Source of the DNA: Pseudomonas tensinigenes
GTDB lineage: Bacteria > Pseudomonadota > Gammaproteobacteria > Pseudomonadales > Pseudomonadaceae
Assembly: GCF_014268445.2 (NCBI RefSeq)
Contig: NZ_CP077089.1
Coordinates: forward strand, 3,031,501 to 3,095,500
Reading direction: 5' to 3'
Length of the DNA: 64,000 nt
Shown here: positions 19,179 to 27,919 of the stretch, piece by piece
How the letters are laid out: every line of letters starts with the position of its first letter
How positions within the stretch are numbered: the first letter of the stretch is position 1
The notes under the pieces: generated by a model
What the model saw: the letters and a program-made list of their open reading frames with translations, nothing else
Databases searched by the model: none
Told to the model about the DNA's origin: nothing
Position numbers and translations under genes: made by a program

Positions 19179-20026
19179 TGAGCGTGATGCAAACCCCTGA
19201 GGGGCGGATCGACATTCGCCAACTGTCCATCGTTCTCGGCGCAGGGCGGGAAGCGTTCGAAGCGGTGCGCGAACTCGATTGCCAGATCGAACCGGGCCAG
19301 TTCGTCTGTATTCTCGGCCCGTCCGGTTGCGGTAAATCGACCTTGCTCGGTGCGTTGGCCGGGCATCTGAACGCGCACGCCGGCAGCCTGAAAGTCGATG
19401 GCGCCGCAGTGTCCGGTCCATCACCGCAGCGCGGCATGGTGTTCCAGCATCACACGCTGTTTCCCTGGCGCACGGTGCGTGACAACGTGGCTTTTGGCCT
19501 GAAGATGCGCGGCATCGGCAAGGCCGAACGTCATCGTGCTGCCGATGACATCCTCAAGCTGGTCGGCCTCGAAGGCTTTGCCGAACGCTGGCCCGATCAG
19601 CTGTCCGGCGGTATGCAGCAACGCGTCGAGATCGCCCGAGTGCTGGTCAATCGGCCACGGCTTTTGCTGATGGACGAGCCGTTCGGCGCGCTGGATGCGC
19701 TCACCCGTTTGAACATGCAGGAACTGCTGCTGGACATCTGGACGCGGATCCGCACCACGGTGGTGTTCGTCACTCACGACATCGACGAGGCGCTGTTCCT
19801 CGCCGACCGCTTGCTGGTGATGAGCGCACGACCGGGGCGAATCATCGAAGACTTGCGCCTGGATTTCGCCCGGCCACGCACCAGCGAACTGGTCACCAGT
19901 CCTGAATTCTCGCGCCTCAAGCGCCACTGTCTCGACCTGCTGCGCCACGACGATGACCGACCGCTGCCGCGCCTCAATCCGCTCGGCCTGCCTCCTGAAA
20001 ACCCTTTGCCGCGATTTGCCCTATGA
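19178..20026 (+). CDS. ABC transporter ATP-binding protein, SsuB/TauB type
   Basis: 282 residues. Walker A is GPSGCGKST (47-55), the signature is LSGGMQQRVEIAR, Walker B is LLLMDEPFGALD, and the H-loop is VTHDIDEALFLADR. I chose the ATG at 19178 because it overlaps the permease stop and follows GAGGAA; the longer open frame starts inside the permease gene. The stop overlaps the HEAT-repeat gene by 4 bases, showing tight coupling. It energises the uptake of the unknown substrate. Confidence 0.93.
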   Translation: MSVMQTPEGRIDIRQLSIVLGAGREAFEAVRELDCQIEPGQFVCILGPSGCGKSTLLGALAGHLNAHAGSLKVDGAAVSGPSPQRGMVFQHHTLFPWRTVRDNVAFGLKMRGIGKAERHRAADDILKLVGLEGFAERWPDQLSGGMQQRVEIARVLVNRPRLLLMDEPFGALDALTRLNMQELLLDIWTRIRTTVVFVTHDIDEALFLADRLLVMSARPGRIIEDLRLDFARPRTSELVTSPEFSRLKRHCLDLLRHDDDRPLPRLNPLGLPPENPLPRFAL

Positions 20027-20985
20027 CCTCTATTTTTGCTGTGACCGATAACGATGAAATCCTCGCCCTGCAACCGCGCCTCACTGCCGAGGATGCCGGT
20101 GTGCGCCGTATTGCGCTGATTGATCTGGCGGATCTCGAAGAGCCGGATGGCTTGCTTTGGCTGGTCGATCGCCTCGGCCAGGATCCCGCTGAAGACGTCC
20201 GCGCTGAAGCCGCGCGTTTGCTGGAGGCCTGGGAGGATGAAGACGTTGTGCAAGCCTTGTGCGAGGCGCTGACCGACCCGTCGCCCGCTGTGCAATCTGC
20301 CGCTGCACAAAGTCTGAGCCTGCTCAAGACTGAAGCGGCGGGGCGGGTGATTCTGCCGTGGACCGATCACGCCGACGTCAGTGTGCGCATCGCCGCGTTT
20401 CGCGCCTTGCGCGAATTGCGTTTCGCCGACGCGGCTCCTTCAGCCGTCGCGGCATTGAACGATGCCGACGCTAATGTCCGTCGCGAAGCCGTCGGCGTGC
20501 TCGGCTGGCTCAAACAACTCGACGCACTGCCAGCCCTAGCGCGATTGGCCAGCGATGATCCGGACACCGAAGTGCGCCGCGCCGCCACCGGTGCTCTCGG
20601 TTTGGCCTCCAGTGCTGAAGTCCTGCCAGCTCTGCGCCAGGCCTTGCAGGACACTGCCTGGCAAGTGCGTGAAGAGGCCGCAACGACATTGGGCAAAGTC
20701 GGCCACCAAGACGCCGGCCCGGCCTTGGTCGAAGCGCTGAGCGATGACTACTGGCAAGTGCGCCTGCGCGCCACTCGCAGCCTCGGTCGGCTGCGTTTCG
20801 CTCCAGCGCTGGACGCGTTGATCGAGACCCTCGGCCATCGCATCAGCAACCTGCGCAAAGAGGCCGCGCTGGCCTTGGGTGAATTGAATGATCGTGGTGC
20901 TGTGGCGGCATTACAGGCCGCCAAGGACGACGGCGACCCGGAAGTGCGCAAAGCCGTGCGCATCGCCTTGAGTCAATTGCAATGA
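20023..20985 (+). CDS. HEAT-repeat (PBS-lyase type) protein
   Basis: 320 residues made of about nine to ten helical repeats of roughly 31 residues, each with the pattern DxxxxVRxxAxxALG (for example VRREAVGVLGWL, VRRAATGALGLA, VREEAATTLGKVG, VRLRATRSLGRL). There is no signal peptide or membrane segment. Proteins of this type act as scaffolds or as maturation and protein-protein interaction factors. The 4-base overlaps with both the ATPase and the DUF971 gene argue that it belongs to the same process. It could be an assembly factor for the flavoprotein/ferredoxin or a regulator of the importer; neither is shown. Confidence 0.87.
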   Translation: MTSIFAVTDNDEILALQPRLTAEDAGVRRIALIDLADLEEPDGLLWLVDRLGQDPAEDVRAEAARLLEAWEDEDVVQALCEALTDPSPAVQSAAAQSLSLLKTEAAGRVILPWTDHADVSVRIAAFRALRELRFADAAPSAVAALNDADANVRREAVGVLGWLKQLDALPALARLASDDPDTEVRRAATGALGLASSAEVLPALRQALQDTAWQVREEAATTLGKVGHQDAGPALVEALSDDYWQVRLRATRSLGRLRFAPALDALIETLGHRISNLRKEAALALGELNDRGAVAALQAAKDDGDPEVRKAVRIALSQLQ

Positions 20986-21260
20986 ACCCGCTGTCGGTGG
21001 GTAATTCACAGAGTGAAGGGACGCTACGCCTGAGCTGGCCGGATGGCCGCGAACAACAGCTCAACCACGCCGAACTGCGCCGCCAATGCCCGTGCTCGCA
21101 ATGCCGCGCGTTTCGCCTCAAAGGCCTGACGCCGCTGGTTGATGAGCGCGTGCGCCTGATCGAACTCAACCCCCAGGGCTACGGCGTGCAACTGGTGTTC
21201 AGCGACGGCCACCAGCGCGGCATCTACCCGTGGGCCTACCTGGCAAACCTCAACTCTTAA
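20982..21260 (+). CDS. DUF971 (GBBH-like N-terminal) protein
   Basis: 92 residues of the DUF971 family, with the typical LRLSWPDGREQQL start, a Cys-rich motif CPCSQCRAFR that may bind metal, and the ending DGHQRGIYPWAYL. The domain is also found at the N-terminus of gamma-butyrobetaine hydroxylase and in proteins linked to Fe-S biology. The start overlaps the HEAT-repeat stop (ATGA). With a two-cluster ferredoxin in the same operon, a role in Fe-S assembly is possible but inferred. Confidence 0.88.
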   Translation: MNPLSVGNSQSEGTLRLSWPDGREQQLNHAELRRQCPCSQCRAFRLKGLTPLVDERVRLIELNPQGYGVQLVFSDGHQRGIYPWAYLANLNS

Positions 21261-21278
21261 CCTGACAAATATCCAAAT

Positions 21279-21366
21279 GTGGGAGCGAGCCTGCTCGCGA
21301 ATGCGGTGGTTCATTCAGCGTTGATGGCGACTGATATACCGCCGTCGCGAGCAGGCTCGCTCCCAC
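21279..21366. repeat. REP inverted pair
   Basis: Two inverted GTGGGAGCGAGCCTGCTCGCGA units. They lie between the converging DUF971 and porin-pseudogene ends. Confidence 0.92.
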
Positions 21367-21382
21367 AGGTGGTCAGCGTTTT

Positions 21383-22120
21383 TCAGAAGGATTTGCTGAC
21401 GCTGGCGACGACGGTGGCAGTGCAGACATCCTTGAAGCCCCAGTTGCTCAGACATTGGGTTTGTGAGAGATCGGTGTCGATGTAGCTCAGGCCCAACACC
21501 ACGCCGGCCAGATTGTGGGTGAGTTTCACCTCCCATTCGCGGTACGACTCTTCGGCGCTACCGGACGCCGAATACAAATGCGGATCCTTGAAATCCATAT
21601 TGCCGTAACGCAGCTTCAAGCCTGAATCGTACGGCAATTCAGTTTCATAACTGATGTAGGTATAGAGCGAGTTCTGCTGGCTATCGATCCCCGGCGCATC
21701 GCTGGAGTAATACGCCGCCAGTTTCACCCCATAAACCCCGAGAATCCCGTAAACCTCGCTCTGGTTGAACTGGCTTTCCTTGGGGTAGGCGTACTTGATG
21801 TAACCCAGATCGAGACTGACATCCTCGGTCGCCTGCCACAGCCAACCGCCTTAGTAATCGACTTCCTGACGGGTTTTCAGGTCGCCGCCGAAATCGACGT
21901 TGGAGCTCCACGCACCAAGGTACAGGCCGCTGCTGTGGGCGAGGGTCAAACCGGCTTGAGCGGCGGGGTCATTTTGCGTTTGCGAGATGCCGCGGGTGCG
22001 GTAATCGCTGGCGAGGGTCAGGTCTACCTCCAGCGCAAAGTCATCGTTCAAGGGGATCGCTTGGCTGCTCAACGGCAGCAGACTGAAAAAAATCAGGGCG
22101 AACAGGGGCAAGGCTTTCAT
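21383..22120 (-). pseudogene. TorF-family putative porin, interrupted by a nonsense codon
   Basis: From the ATG at 22120 the frame encodes a signal peptide (MKALPLFALIFFSLLPLSSQA) and then ALEVDLTLASDYRTRGISQT, the characteristic start of TorF-type porins. At nt 21851-21853 the frame hits TAA after EVDY. It then continues in the same frame with GGWLWQATEDVSLDLGY through to a normal barrel end, VVASVSKSF. A Tyr codon at that place would restore one product of about 245 residues. So this is a single-base nonsense change, not a frameshift. Unless read through, the product is a fragment of about 89 residues. A sequencing error cannot be ruled out. Confidence 0.82.
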
Positions 22121-22203
22121 GTGAAGTCCCGATGTTGTGATTATTTTTGGGCAGTACGAAAACTGTGGGGGGGAATGCAATCTCAGCCACCCTCACAAAC
22201 TCT

Positions 22204-22291
22204 GTGGGAGCGAGCTTGCTCGCGAAGGCGGTGGGTCAGTCAGTGAAGATGTTGAATGGACTGGCCTCTTCGCGAGCAAGCTCGCTCCCAC
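22204..22291. repeat. REP inverted pair (AAGC variant)
   Basis: Inverted pair of GTGGGAGCGAGCTTGCTCGCGAA. Both arms carry T/A at the same stem place (CTTGC with GCAAG), a compensated variant of the usual CCTGC stem. Confidence 0.92.
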
Positions 22292-22309
22292 AGGGTGGGA
22301 TGGTTGTTG

Positions 22310-24052
22310 TTATTTTGTGGCGGTGTAGACCTGACGGCCGCCGAACCAGGTTTGCAGCACTTTGGTGTCATGCAGGGCTTTGTTGTCGACGCTGAACACA
22401 TCGCGGTCGAGCACGATAAAGTCCGCCTGCTTGCCCGGCGTCAGCGAGCCGATCTGCTTCTCCAGGCCAATCGTGCGCGCGGCGTTGATGGTGTAGGCAT
22501 AGAACATCGTGTCGCGGTCCAGACGTTCCTCGGCGTTGAGCACACCCAACGATCCGACGCGGGTGATGGCCTGGGCCATGGCATTGAACGGATTCGGCGT
22601 CGACACCGGCCAGTCACTGGCGCCGGCAATCGTCGCGCCCTGTTTCAGCAACGAGTGCGCTGGATATTGATAGCGAAAGGCGAGGGCGCTGACGTAGGGC
22701 TTGATCATGTCGGTGGTGTAATCGTCGGCGCTGGCCCACAGCAGTTGCATCGAGGCGATCACGTTGAGCGGTTTGAAACGGGCGAACTCTTGCGGGTTGA
22801 CCATTTGCAGGTGAGTGATCGAGTGGGTCACGCCGCTCTGGCGATCCTTGCGCGCCTGGGCGATGCCGTTCAGCGACTCACGCACCGCACGATCGCCGAT
22901 CGCGTGGATGTGCACCAGCCAGCCGCGCTGGTCGATGGCGCTGACCAGTTCGCCAAAATGTTTTGGATCAATCAGCAGTTCGCCCTGTTTGTGCGAGTTG
23001 CTGTAGGGGTCGATCATCGCCGCGCTCTGCGCCGGGAATTCGATCACACCGTCGGCGAAGATCTTGATGCCGGGCAATGTCAGGTTGGGGATGCCCTGAA
23101 ATTGCTGGCGCACCTTGTCCAGTGTCTCGAGGTCGGCGGGCACGCTTTTCGGGTTGGCCACCAGCAGCGCCGCGACGTGCACGCTCATGTCGCCGCTTTC
23201 CGACAGGGCTTTGTAGGCCGGCAGCACGCCGACGGTTTTTTCGCTCGGCTTGAGCGCGAACACCGCTTCGCCCGGTGCGGCGTTGGCGGCCGGATCCATC
23301 CACGCGGTGATACCCAGGCTGTTGTTGTAGCGCACCGCTGATTTGGCGGCGTTCAACATGTCGGCGGGGCTTGGCACCGGCATTTTCGAGGCGACCCGAT
23401 CCCAACCGGCGTCGACCACAAATCCATTGGGCTCACCGTTGGCCAGTTTGCCGATGGTGTCTTTTTCCGCGTCGGGCAGGGTTTTCAGCAGCGCCGCGTC
23501 GATGCCGGCGCGCTTGAGCATGACGTTGTTGGCCCACGCCGTGTGGTGGTCGCTGCCGATAAACACCACCGGCACATCGGCCCATTCGCCGTTGTTGAAG
23601 GTGGTGCCCAAGGCTTCGGCCTGCGCCCAGTAAACCGAACTCATGCCGGCAATGCTCAGCACATCGCCGTGTCTGGCCTTGCCGTCTGCACGCCAGTTGC
23701 GCAGACGCTTTTGCAGTTCGTCGAGGCCGACGACTTCGTCTTCCATGTTCGCCGAAACCATTTCCAGACCGCCGAAAATCGCGTGGGAATGGCTGTCGAT
23801 CAGCCCGGGCATGAGCGCTTTGCCCTTGAGGTCGATGACCTTTGTGCCGGGTTCGATCAAAGCTTTTATCTGCGCGTCGGTGCCGACTTTCAGCACTTTG
23901 CCGTTTTCCACGGCCAGGGCCTGCACCTTGGGTTGCGCGCGGTCGGCAGTGAAAATCTTGCCGTTGAGCAGGATCAGCTCAGGTGCGGCGATGGCTTCCA
24001 TCGAGGCAAAACTTACAGCGGCTACCAGCAGACTCGGGATGAATCTTTTCAT
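22310..24052 (-). CDS. Exported amidohydrolase (YtcJ-like, amidohydrolase_3)
   Basis: 580 residues with a signal peptide (MKRFIPSLLVAAVSFASMEAIAA, in two parts). The metal-binding DSHSHAIFGG motif is at about residues 86-95, with later ligands in HIHAIGDRAVR and SDWPVSTPNP, and the C-terminal small domain GSLTPGKQADFIVLDRDVF. The family hydrolyses C-N bonds in amides, formamides or cyclic imides; the real substrate is unknown. The start at 24052 has AAGGAAA 7 bases upstream. It is divergent from a LysR gene about 100 bases away, the likely regulator. Periplasmic export is unusual for the superfamily but common in this subgroup. Confidence 0.9.
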   Translation of the reverse strand: MKRFIPSLLVAAVSFASMEAIAAPELILLNGKIFTADRAQPKVQALAVENGKVLKVGTDAQIKALIEPGTKVIDLKGKALMPGLIDSHSHAIFGGLEMVSANMEDEVVGLDELQKRLRNWRADGKARHGDVLSIAGMSSVYWAQAEALGTTFNNGEWADVPVVFIGSDHHTAWANNVMLKRAGIDAALLKTLPDAEKDTIGKLANGEPNGFVVDAGWDRVASKMPVPSPADMLNAAKSAVRYNNSLGITAWMDPAANAAPGEAVFALKPSEKTVGVLPAYKALSESGDMSVHVAALLVANPKSVPADLETLDKVRQQFQGIPNLTLPGIKIFADGVIEFPAQSAAMIDPYSNSHKQGELLIDPKHFGELVSAIDQRGWLVHIHAIGDRAVRESLNGIAQARKDRQSGVTHSITHLQMVNPQEFARFKPLNVIASMQLLWASADDYTTDMIKPYVSALAFRYQYPAHSLLKQGATIAGASDWPVSTPNPFNAMAQAITRVGSLGVLNAEERLDRDTMFYAYTINAARTIGLEKQIGSLTPGKQADFIVLDRDVFSVDNKALHDTKVLQTWFGGRQVYTATK

Positions 24053-24155
24053 TGAAGATTTCCTTGTTATTGCGTCTGATGGCGAGATTAGTGGCTGGCG
24101 ACGGCCGACAGAACGCCTCCCTCACGAAAAACGTTTTTGCCTGAATGGAAAAAGC

Positions 24156-25073
24156 ATGGACAAGTTGGGTGCATTGAAAATGTTCGTGGTCACCGCGCAG
24201 CTCGGCAGTTTCAGTCGCGCCGCCGAGCAGTTGGGCAAGACCCCGTCGGCGCTGACCAAAGCGGTCAATCACCTGGAATCGGAGCTGGGCGCACGGCTGT
24301 TTGAGCGCAGCACACGGCGGATTCTGCTCACCGAAATCGGCCGGGTGTACCTGGAAACCGCACGGCTGGTATTGCAGCGGCTGGACGAGGCCAGCGAGGA
24401 AATCGAGCAGTTGCAGCACGGCTTGCGCGGCAGCCTGAAAATCACTGCGCCGCTGGCGTATGGGCGGGCATTTCTCGATCAGGTGTGTGACGGCTTTTTG
24501 CAGCAATACCCGCAGATCAGCCTGCAAGTGGACCTGTGCGATGCCTTCGTCAATCTGCTGGAAAGTGGCTACGACCTGGCATTGCGCGAGGGCCATGATG
24601 ATTTGCCGGGGCTGATTGCGCGGGTGGTTGGCAGCAATCGTCTGGCTTTGTGCGGCAGCCCCGAATACCTCGCGCGCAAGGACTTGCCGGTGAATCCGCA
24701 AACCCTCGAACAGCATGAATGGCTGCTCTATCAGCACCCGTTGCTTAGCCGCGAATTCTGGTGGGCCGAGCGCGACGGGCAGCGCTTGAGCCTGGCGCAA
24801 CCGGCGAATCCGCTGTTGCGCAGTGACAATTACGATTTGTTGCTGGCCAGTGCCCTGGCCGGGCGCGGTTTGCTGCACACGCCGCTGTGGAGCGCTGCGC
24901 CGTACATGGCCGATGGGCGATTGGTGCGGGTCATGGCTGACTACGAGATCGATCCGGATACCTTCGGCCCGCACATTCTGGCGGTGTACCCGAGCCATCG
25001 GCGGGCCACGGCGAAGGTCGTTGCCTTCATCGATTACATCGCAGCATTTCTCGCCGAACGCGGCCTTGGCTAA
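24156..25073 (+). CDS. LysR-family transcriptional regulator
   Basis: 305 residues. The N-terminal helix-turn-helix is GALKMFVVTAQLGSFSRAAE through SELGARLFERSTRR, followed by the usual linker helix and a LysR substrate-binding domain (about 90-300). I chose the ATG at 24156, which gives the canonical LysR N-terminus; a longer frame reads through the amidohydrolase gene. GGAAAA precedes it. The divergent layout points to control of the amidohydrolase gene. Confidence 0.92.
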   Translation: MDKLGALKMFVVTAQLGSFSRAAEQLGKTPSALTKAVNHLESELGARLFERSTRRILLTEIGRVYLETARLVLQRLDEASEEIEQLQHGLRGSLKITAPLAYGRAFLDQVCDGFLQQYPQISLQVDLCDAFVNLLESGYDLALREGHDDLPGLIARVVGSNRLALCGSPEYLARKDLPVNPQTLEQHEWLLYQHPLLSREFWWAERDGQRLSLAQPANPLLRSDNYDLLLASALAGRGLLHTPLWSAAPYMADGRLVRVMADYEIDPDTFGPHILAVYPSHRRATAKVVAFIDYIAAFLAERGLG

Positions 25074-25086
25074 CACCCACGCACTG

Positions 25087-25188
25087 ATCGTTCCCACGCT
25101 CCGGCGTGGGAATGCAGCCCGTGACGCTCCGCGTCACTGGACGCAGAGCGTCCCTAGAGGCGTTCCCACGCAGAGCGTGGGAACGATC
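25087..25188. repeat. GTTCCCACGC inverted repeat element
   Basis: An imperfect palindrome of about 100 bases: ATCGTTCCCACGCTCCGGCG at the left and CGCAGAGCGTGGGAACGAT at the right, with internal GTGACGCTCCGCGTCAC and GGACGCAGAGCGTCC hairpins. This is a repeat class distinct from REP. It occurs once in the window, between the lysR and lexA genes. Confidence 0.8.
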
Positions 25189-25255
25189 AAGAACGTAGGA
25201 ACGATCAACGTGGGGTGGGCCGACCTGCGGCGCTTGTCAGGAAAATCCTACAGGA

Positions 25256-25267
25256 GTACAAATGTAC
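25256..25267 (+). promoter_or_regulatory. LexA2-type SOS box over the lexA start codon
   Basis: GTACAAATGTAC is a perfect GTAC-N4-GTAC palindrome that contains the ATG at 25262. Pseudomonas LexA2 repressors are known to bind GTAC-N4-GT(A/G)C-type sites rather than the CTG-N10-CAG box. Binding here would block the whole lexA-imuA-imuB-dnaE2 operon. Confidence 0.75.
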
Positions 25268-25879
25268 TCCATGACCAATCTGACTCCCCGTCGTACTGCC
25301 ATCCTGACCTTTATCCGCGATCGAATCGCCGAACACGGTCAGCCTCCAAGCCTCGCTGAAATCAGCGAGGCTTTTGGTTTTGCCTCGCGCAGCGTGGCGC
25401 GCAAGCACGTGCTCGCGCTCACCGAAGCCGGTTTTATCGAGGTCAATCCGCATCAGGCCCGGGGCATTCGCCTGCTCGGGCAACCGCCGCGCCCGGAGCT
25501 GCTCGACATCCCCGTGCTCGGCCGCGTTGCTGCCGGTGCGCCGATTGGCGCCGATGCCGACATCCATAGCCGCTTGCTGCTCGACCCGGCGCTGTTCTCG
25601 CGCACACCCGACTACATGCTGCGGGTGCAGGGCGATTCGATGATCGAGGACGGCATCCTCGACGGTGATCTGGTCGGCGTGCGGCGCAATCCCGAAGCGC
25701 TCAACGGCCAGATCGTCGTGGCGCGGCTCGACGGTGAAGTCACCATCAAACGCTTCGAACGGCTCGGCGCTGAAGTGCGGCTGTTGCCGCGCAACCCGGC
25801 GTACCAGCCGATTGTCGTGCGCGACGATCAGGATCTGGCCATCGAAGGGGTGTTCTGTGGTCTGGTGAGGCAAGGCTGA
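25262..25879 (+). CDS. lexA: LexA2-type SOS repressor
   Basis: 205 residues. The winged helix (about 8-70) has LAEISEAFGFASRSVARKH. The cleavage site is A91-G92 (RVAAGAPIG) and the serine/lysine dyad is S126 (GDSMIEDG) with K163 (VTIKRFE). It represses the mutagenesis cassette it heads and is self-cleaved on RecA activation. The ATG at 25262 has AGGAG 5 bases upstream; an ATG at 25271 is possible. The stop overlaps the imuA start by one base. The binding site and cassette context mark this as the LexA2 paralogue rather than the main LexA. Confidence 0.93.
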   Translation: MYSMTNLTPRRTAILTFIRDRIAEHGQPPSLAEISEAFGFASRSVARKHVLALTEAGFIEVNPHQARGIRLLGQPPRPELLDIPVLGRVAAGAPIGADADIHSRLLLDPALFSRTPDYMLRVQGDSMIEDGILDGDLVGVRRNPEALNGQIVVARLDGEVTIKRFERLGAEVRLLPRNPAYQPIVVRDDQDLAIEGVFCGLVRQG

Positions 25880-26496
25880 TGGGCGCCGTCGTTGCGTTGG
25901 ATACGCTGTTCAATGGCGGCCAGGTCTGGAAGGGCCGGCCTGCGCCCCCGGCCGCCAGCCCGCAACCGACCGGGCACGCCGCGCTGGACGCGGCATTGCC
26001 CAGCGGTGGCTGGCCGGAGGCGGCGCTGAGCGAAATCCTGTTGGCCGGCCCCGGTGTCGGCGAACTGCAACTGGTCTGGCCGACGCTGGCGCGGTTGTCG
26101 GCGGCGGGCGAGCGCATTGTGCTGGTGGCGCCACCCTTTGTGCCGTACCCGCAGGCATGGGAAAACGCTGGGGTCGATTTGCGCCAGTTGTCGGTGATTC
26201 AGGCCAGCGAGCGCGATGCCTTGTGGGCGGCGGAACAGTGTTTGCGTTCGGGCAGTTGCGGCGCCGTACTGTGCTGGCCGCACAAGGCTGATGACCGCGC
26301 GTTGCGGCGTTTGCAGGTCGCGGCGGAAACCGGCCAGACCCTGGCGTTTGCCTGGCGCCCGTTGAGTGAAGCAGTCAATCCGTCACCGGCGGCGTTGCGC
26401 ATCGCCATCGACGCCAAACCCGCGCAGTTGCGCGTGCTCAAGTGCCGTGGCGGTTTGGCGCGTGCGGCGCCGATTGCCTTTGCCGTGGGTCACTGA
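25879..26496 (+). CDS. imuA: ImuA, translesion synthesis accessory protein
   Basis: 205 residues, RecA/SulA-like fold, with LPSGGWPEAALSEIL near the N-terminus and a degenerate P-loop region (LLAGPGVGELQLV). ImuA works with ImuB and DnaE2 in SOS-induced error-prone translesion synthesis. Its start overlaps lexA (TGATG), and imuB follows after 7 bases. Confidence 0.92.
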   Translation: MGAVVALDTLFNGGQVWKGRPAPPAASPQPTGHAALDAALPSGGWPEAALSEILLAGPGVGELQLVWPTLARLSAAGERIVLVAPPFVPYPQAWENAGVDLRQLSVIQASERDALWAAEQCLRSGSCGAVLCWPHKADDRALRRLQVAAETGQTLAFAWRPLSEAVNPSPAALRIAIDAKPAQLRVLKCRGGLARAAPIAFAVGH

Positions 26497-26503
26497 GGTC
26501 GCC

Positions 26504-27919
26504 ATGCGCTGGGTGTGTATTCTGTTCCCGCAATTGGCCCTCGACGCCGTGCTGCGTCAACGCCCCGATCCTGATGAACCGCTGGTGCTGCTCAACGGCC
26601 CGGCCCAGCGCCGCGTGCTGCAAGCGGTCAACCCGGCGGCACGCAAACTCGGTTTGCGTCCCGGCCAGTCGATGACCGCCGCGCAGGCGATGAGCAAAGG
26701 TTTTGCCACCGCCGATTACGAGGCCGCCGAGGTCGAGCACTGGCAGCAGTTTCTCGCCGCGTGGGCCTACCGTTTCAGCGCGCAGGTCAGCGTGCACTAT
26801 CCGCGCACTGTAGTGTTCGAGATCGAATCCAGCCTGGGTCTGTTCGGTTCGTGGGCGCAGTTTGAAGCACGACTGCGCCAGGAACTGACCGATCTGGGTT
26901 TTCGTCATCGCATCGTTGCCGCACCGAACCCGGTGGCGGCGCGGGTGCTGGCCAACGCCTATGACGGCTTGGTGGTGCCCGACGGCGAAGCCTTGCAGCA
27001 TCACCTCGGTCAGTTACCGGTCGACCGCGTCGGCCTGGAACCAAGCGTGGCCACGGCGTTGTCGCGCATGGGCCTGCGCAATCTCAGTCAGGTGCAGAGC
27101 CTGCCGCGTCAGGCGCTGGCCCGACGTTTCGAGGCGCAGATGCTCAAGCATCTCGACACCTTGTTCGGTGCGCGCCCCTTGGCGCTGGAGTTCTACCTGC
27201 CACCGGATCGTTTCGACGTACGCATCGAACTGAATTTCGACGTGCAGTCGCATCAGGCATTGCTGTTCCCGTTACGCCGTTTGACCGGTGACCTGTCGGC
27301 GTTCCTCTGCGGGCGTGACAGCGGCGTACAACGTTTCGACCTGCATCTGGAGCACGCCGGGCTGCCGGACAGCGTGATCAAAGTCGGTTTGCTCAGCGCC
27401 GAACGTGATCCGGCGATGCTGTTTGAACTGGCGCGCGGGCGGCTGGAACAGGTGCAAGTCGAGGCGCCCGTGCGCGGCTTTCGTCTGCGCGCCGAGGACC
27501 TGCCTAGCTTCGTGCCGCAGTTTCAGGAACTGTTCGACGATCGTCCGCAGCAGACCTTGCCGTGGGAGCAGTTGCGCGAACGCCTGCGTGCACGCTTGGG
27601 CGATGACGCCGTGCAGGGGCTGCGTTTTCAGGCTGATCATCGGCCGGAGTGCGCGTGGCAGCACGGCGTCGACAAACAACGCTGCGCAGGCTTGCCCAGT
27701 GTGCATCGTCCGGGCTGGTTACTGGGTGAACCGCAGAGCGTGGCGCAAGGTTCGGCGCGGATTCTGATGGGGCCGGAACGTATCGAGTCCGGCTGGTGGG
27801 ACGGTGACGATGTACGCCGCGATTATTACCTGATCCAGAACCGCGCCGGTCAACAGGGCTGGGCTTATCGCGCGGTGGGTGAGGGCGGTCCGTTGTGGCT
27901 GCAGGGCTGGTTTGCATGA
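26504..27919 (+). CDS. imuB: ImuB, catalytically degenerate Y-family polymerase-like protein
   Basis: 471 residues in the DinB/UmuC fold. The N-terminal metal-binding site of active Y-family polymerases (DxDCF type) is replaced by LFPQLALDA, and the second acidic pair is replaced in [11 protein letters not shown]. This matches the known inactive, scaffold-like ImuB that recruits DnaE2 and the beta clamp. I chose the ATG at 26504, 7 bases after the imuA stop with GAGG upstream, over a longer frame inside imuA. Its end overlaps dnaE2 by 4 bases. Confidence 0.93.
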   Translation: MRWVCILFPQLALDAVLRQRPDPDEPLVLLNGPAQRRVLQAVNPAARKLGLRPGQSMTAAQAMSKGFATADYEAAEVEHWQQFLAAWAYRFSAQVSVHYPRTVVFEIESSLGLFGSWAQFEARLRQELTDLGFRHRIVAAPNPVAARVLANAYDGLVVPDGEALQHHLGQLPVDRVGLEPSVATALSRMGLRNLSQVQSLPRQALARRFEAQMLKHLDTLFGARPLALEFYLPPDRFDVRIELNFDVQSHQALLFPLRRLTGDLSAFLCGRDSGVQRFDLHLEHAGLPDSVIKVGLLSAERDPAMLFELARGRLEQVQVEAPVRGFRLRAEDLPSFVPQFQELFDDRPQQTLPWEQLRERLRARLGDDAVQGLRFQADHRPECAWQHGVDKQRCAGLPSVHRPGWLLGEPQSVAQGSARILMGPERIESGWWDGDDVRRDYYLIQNRAGQQGWAYRAVGEGGPLWLQGWFA

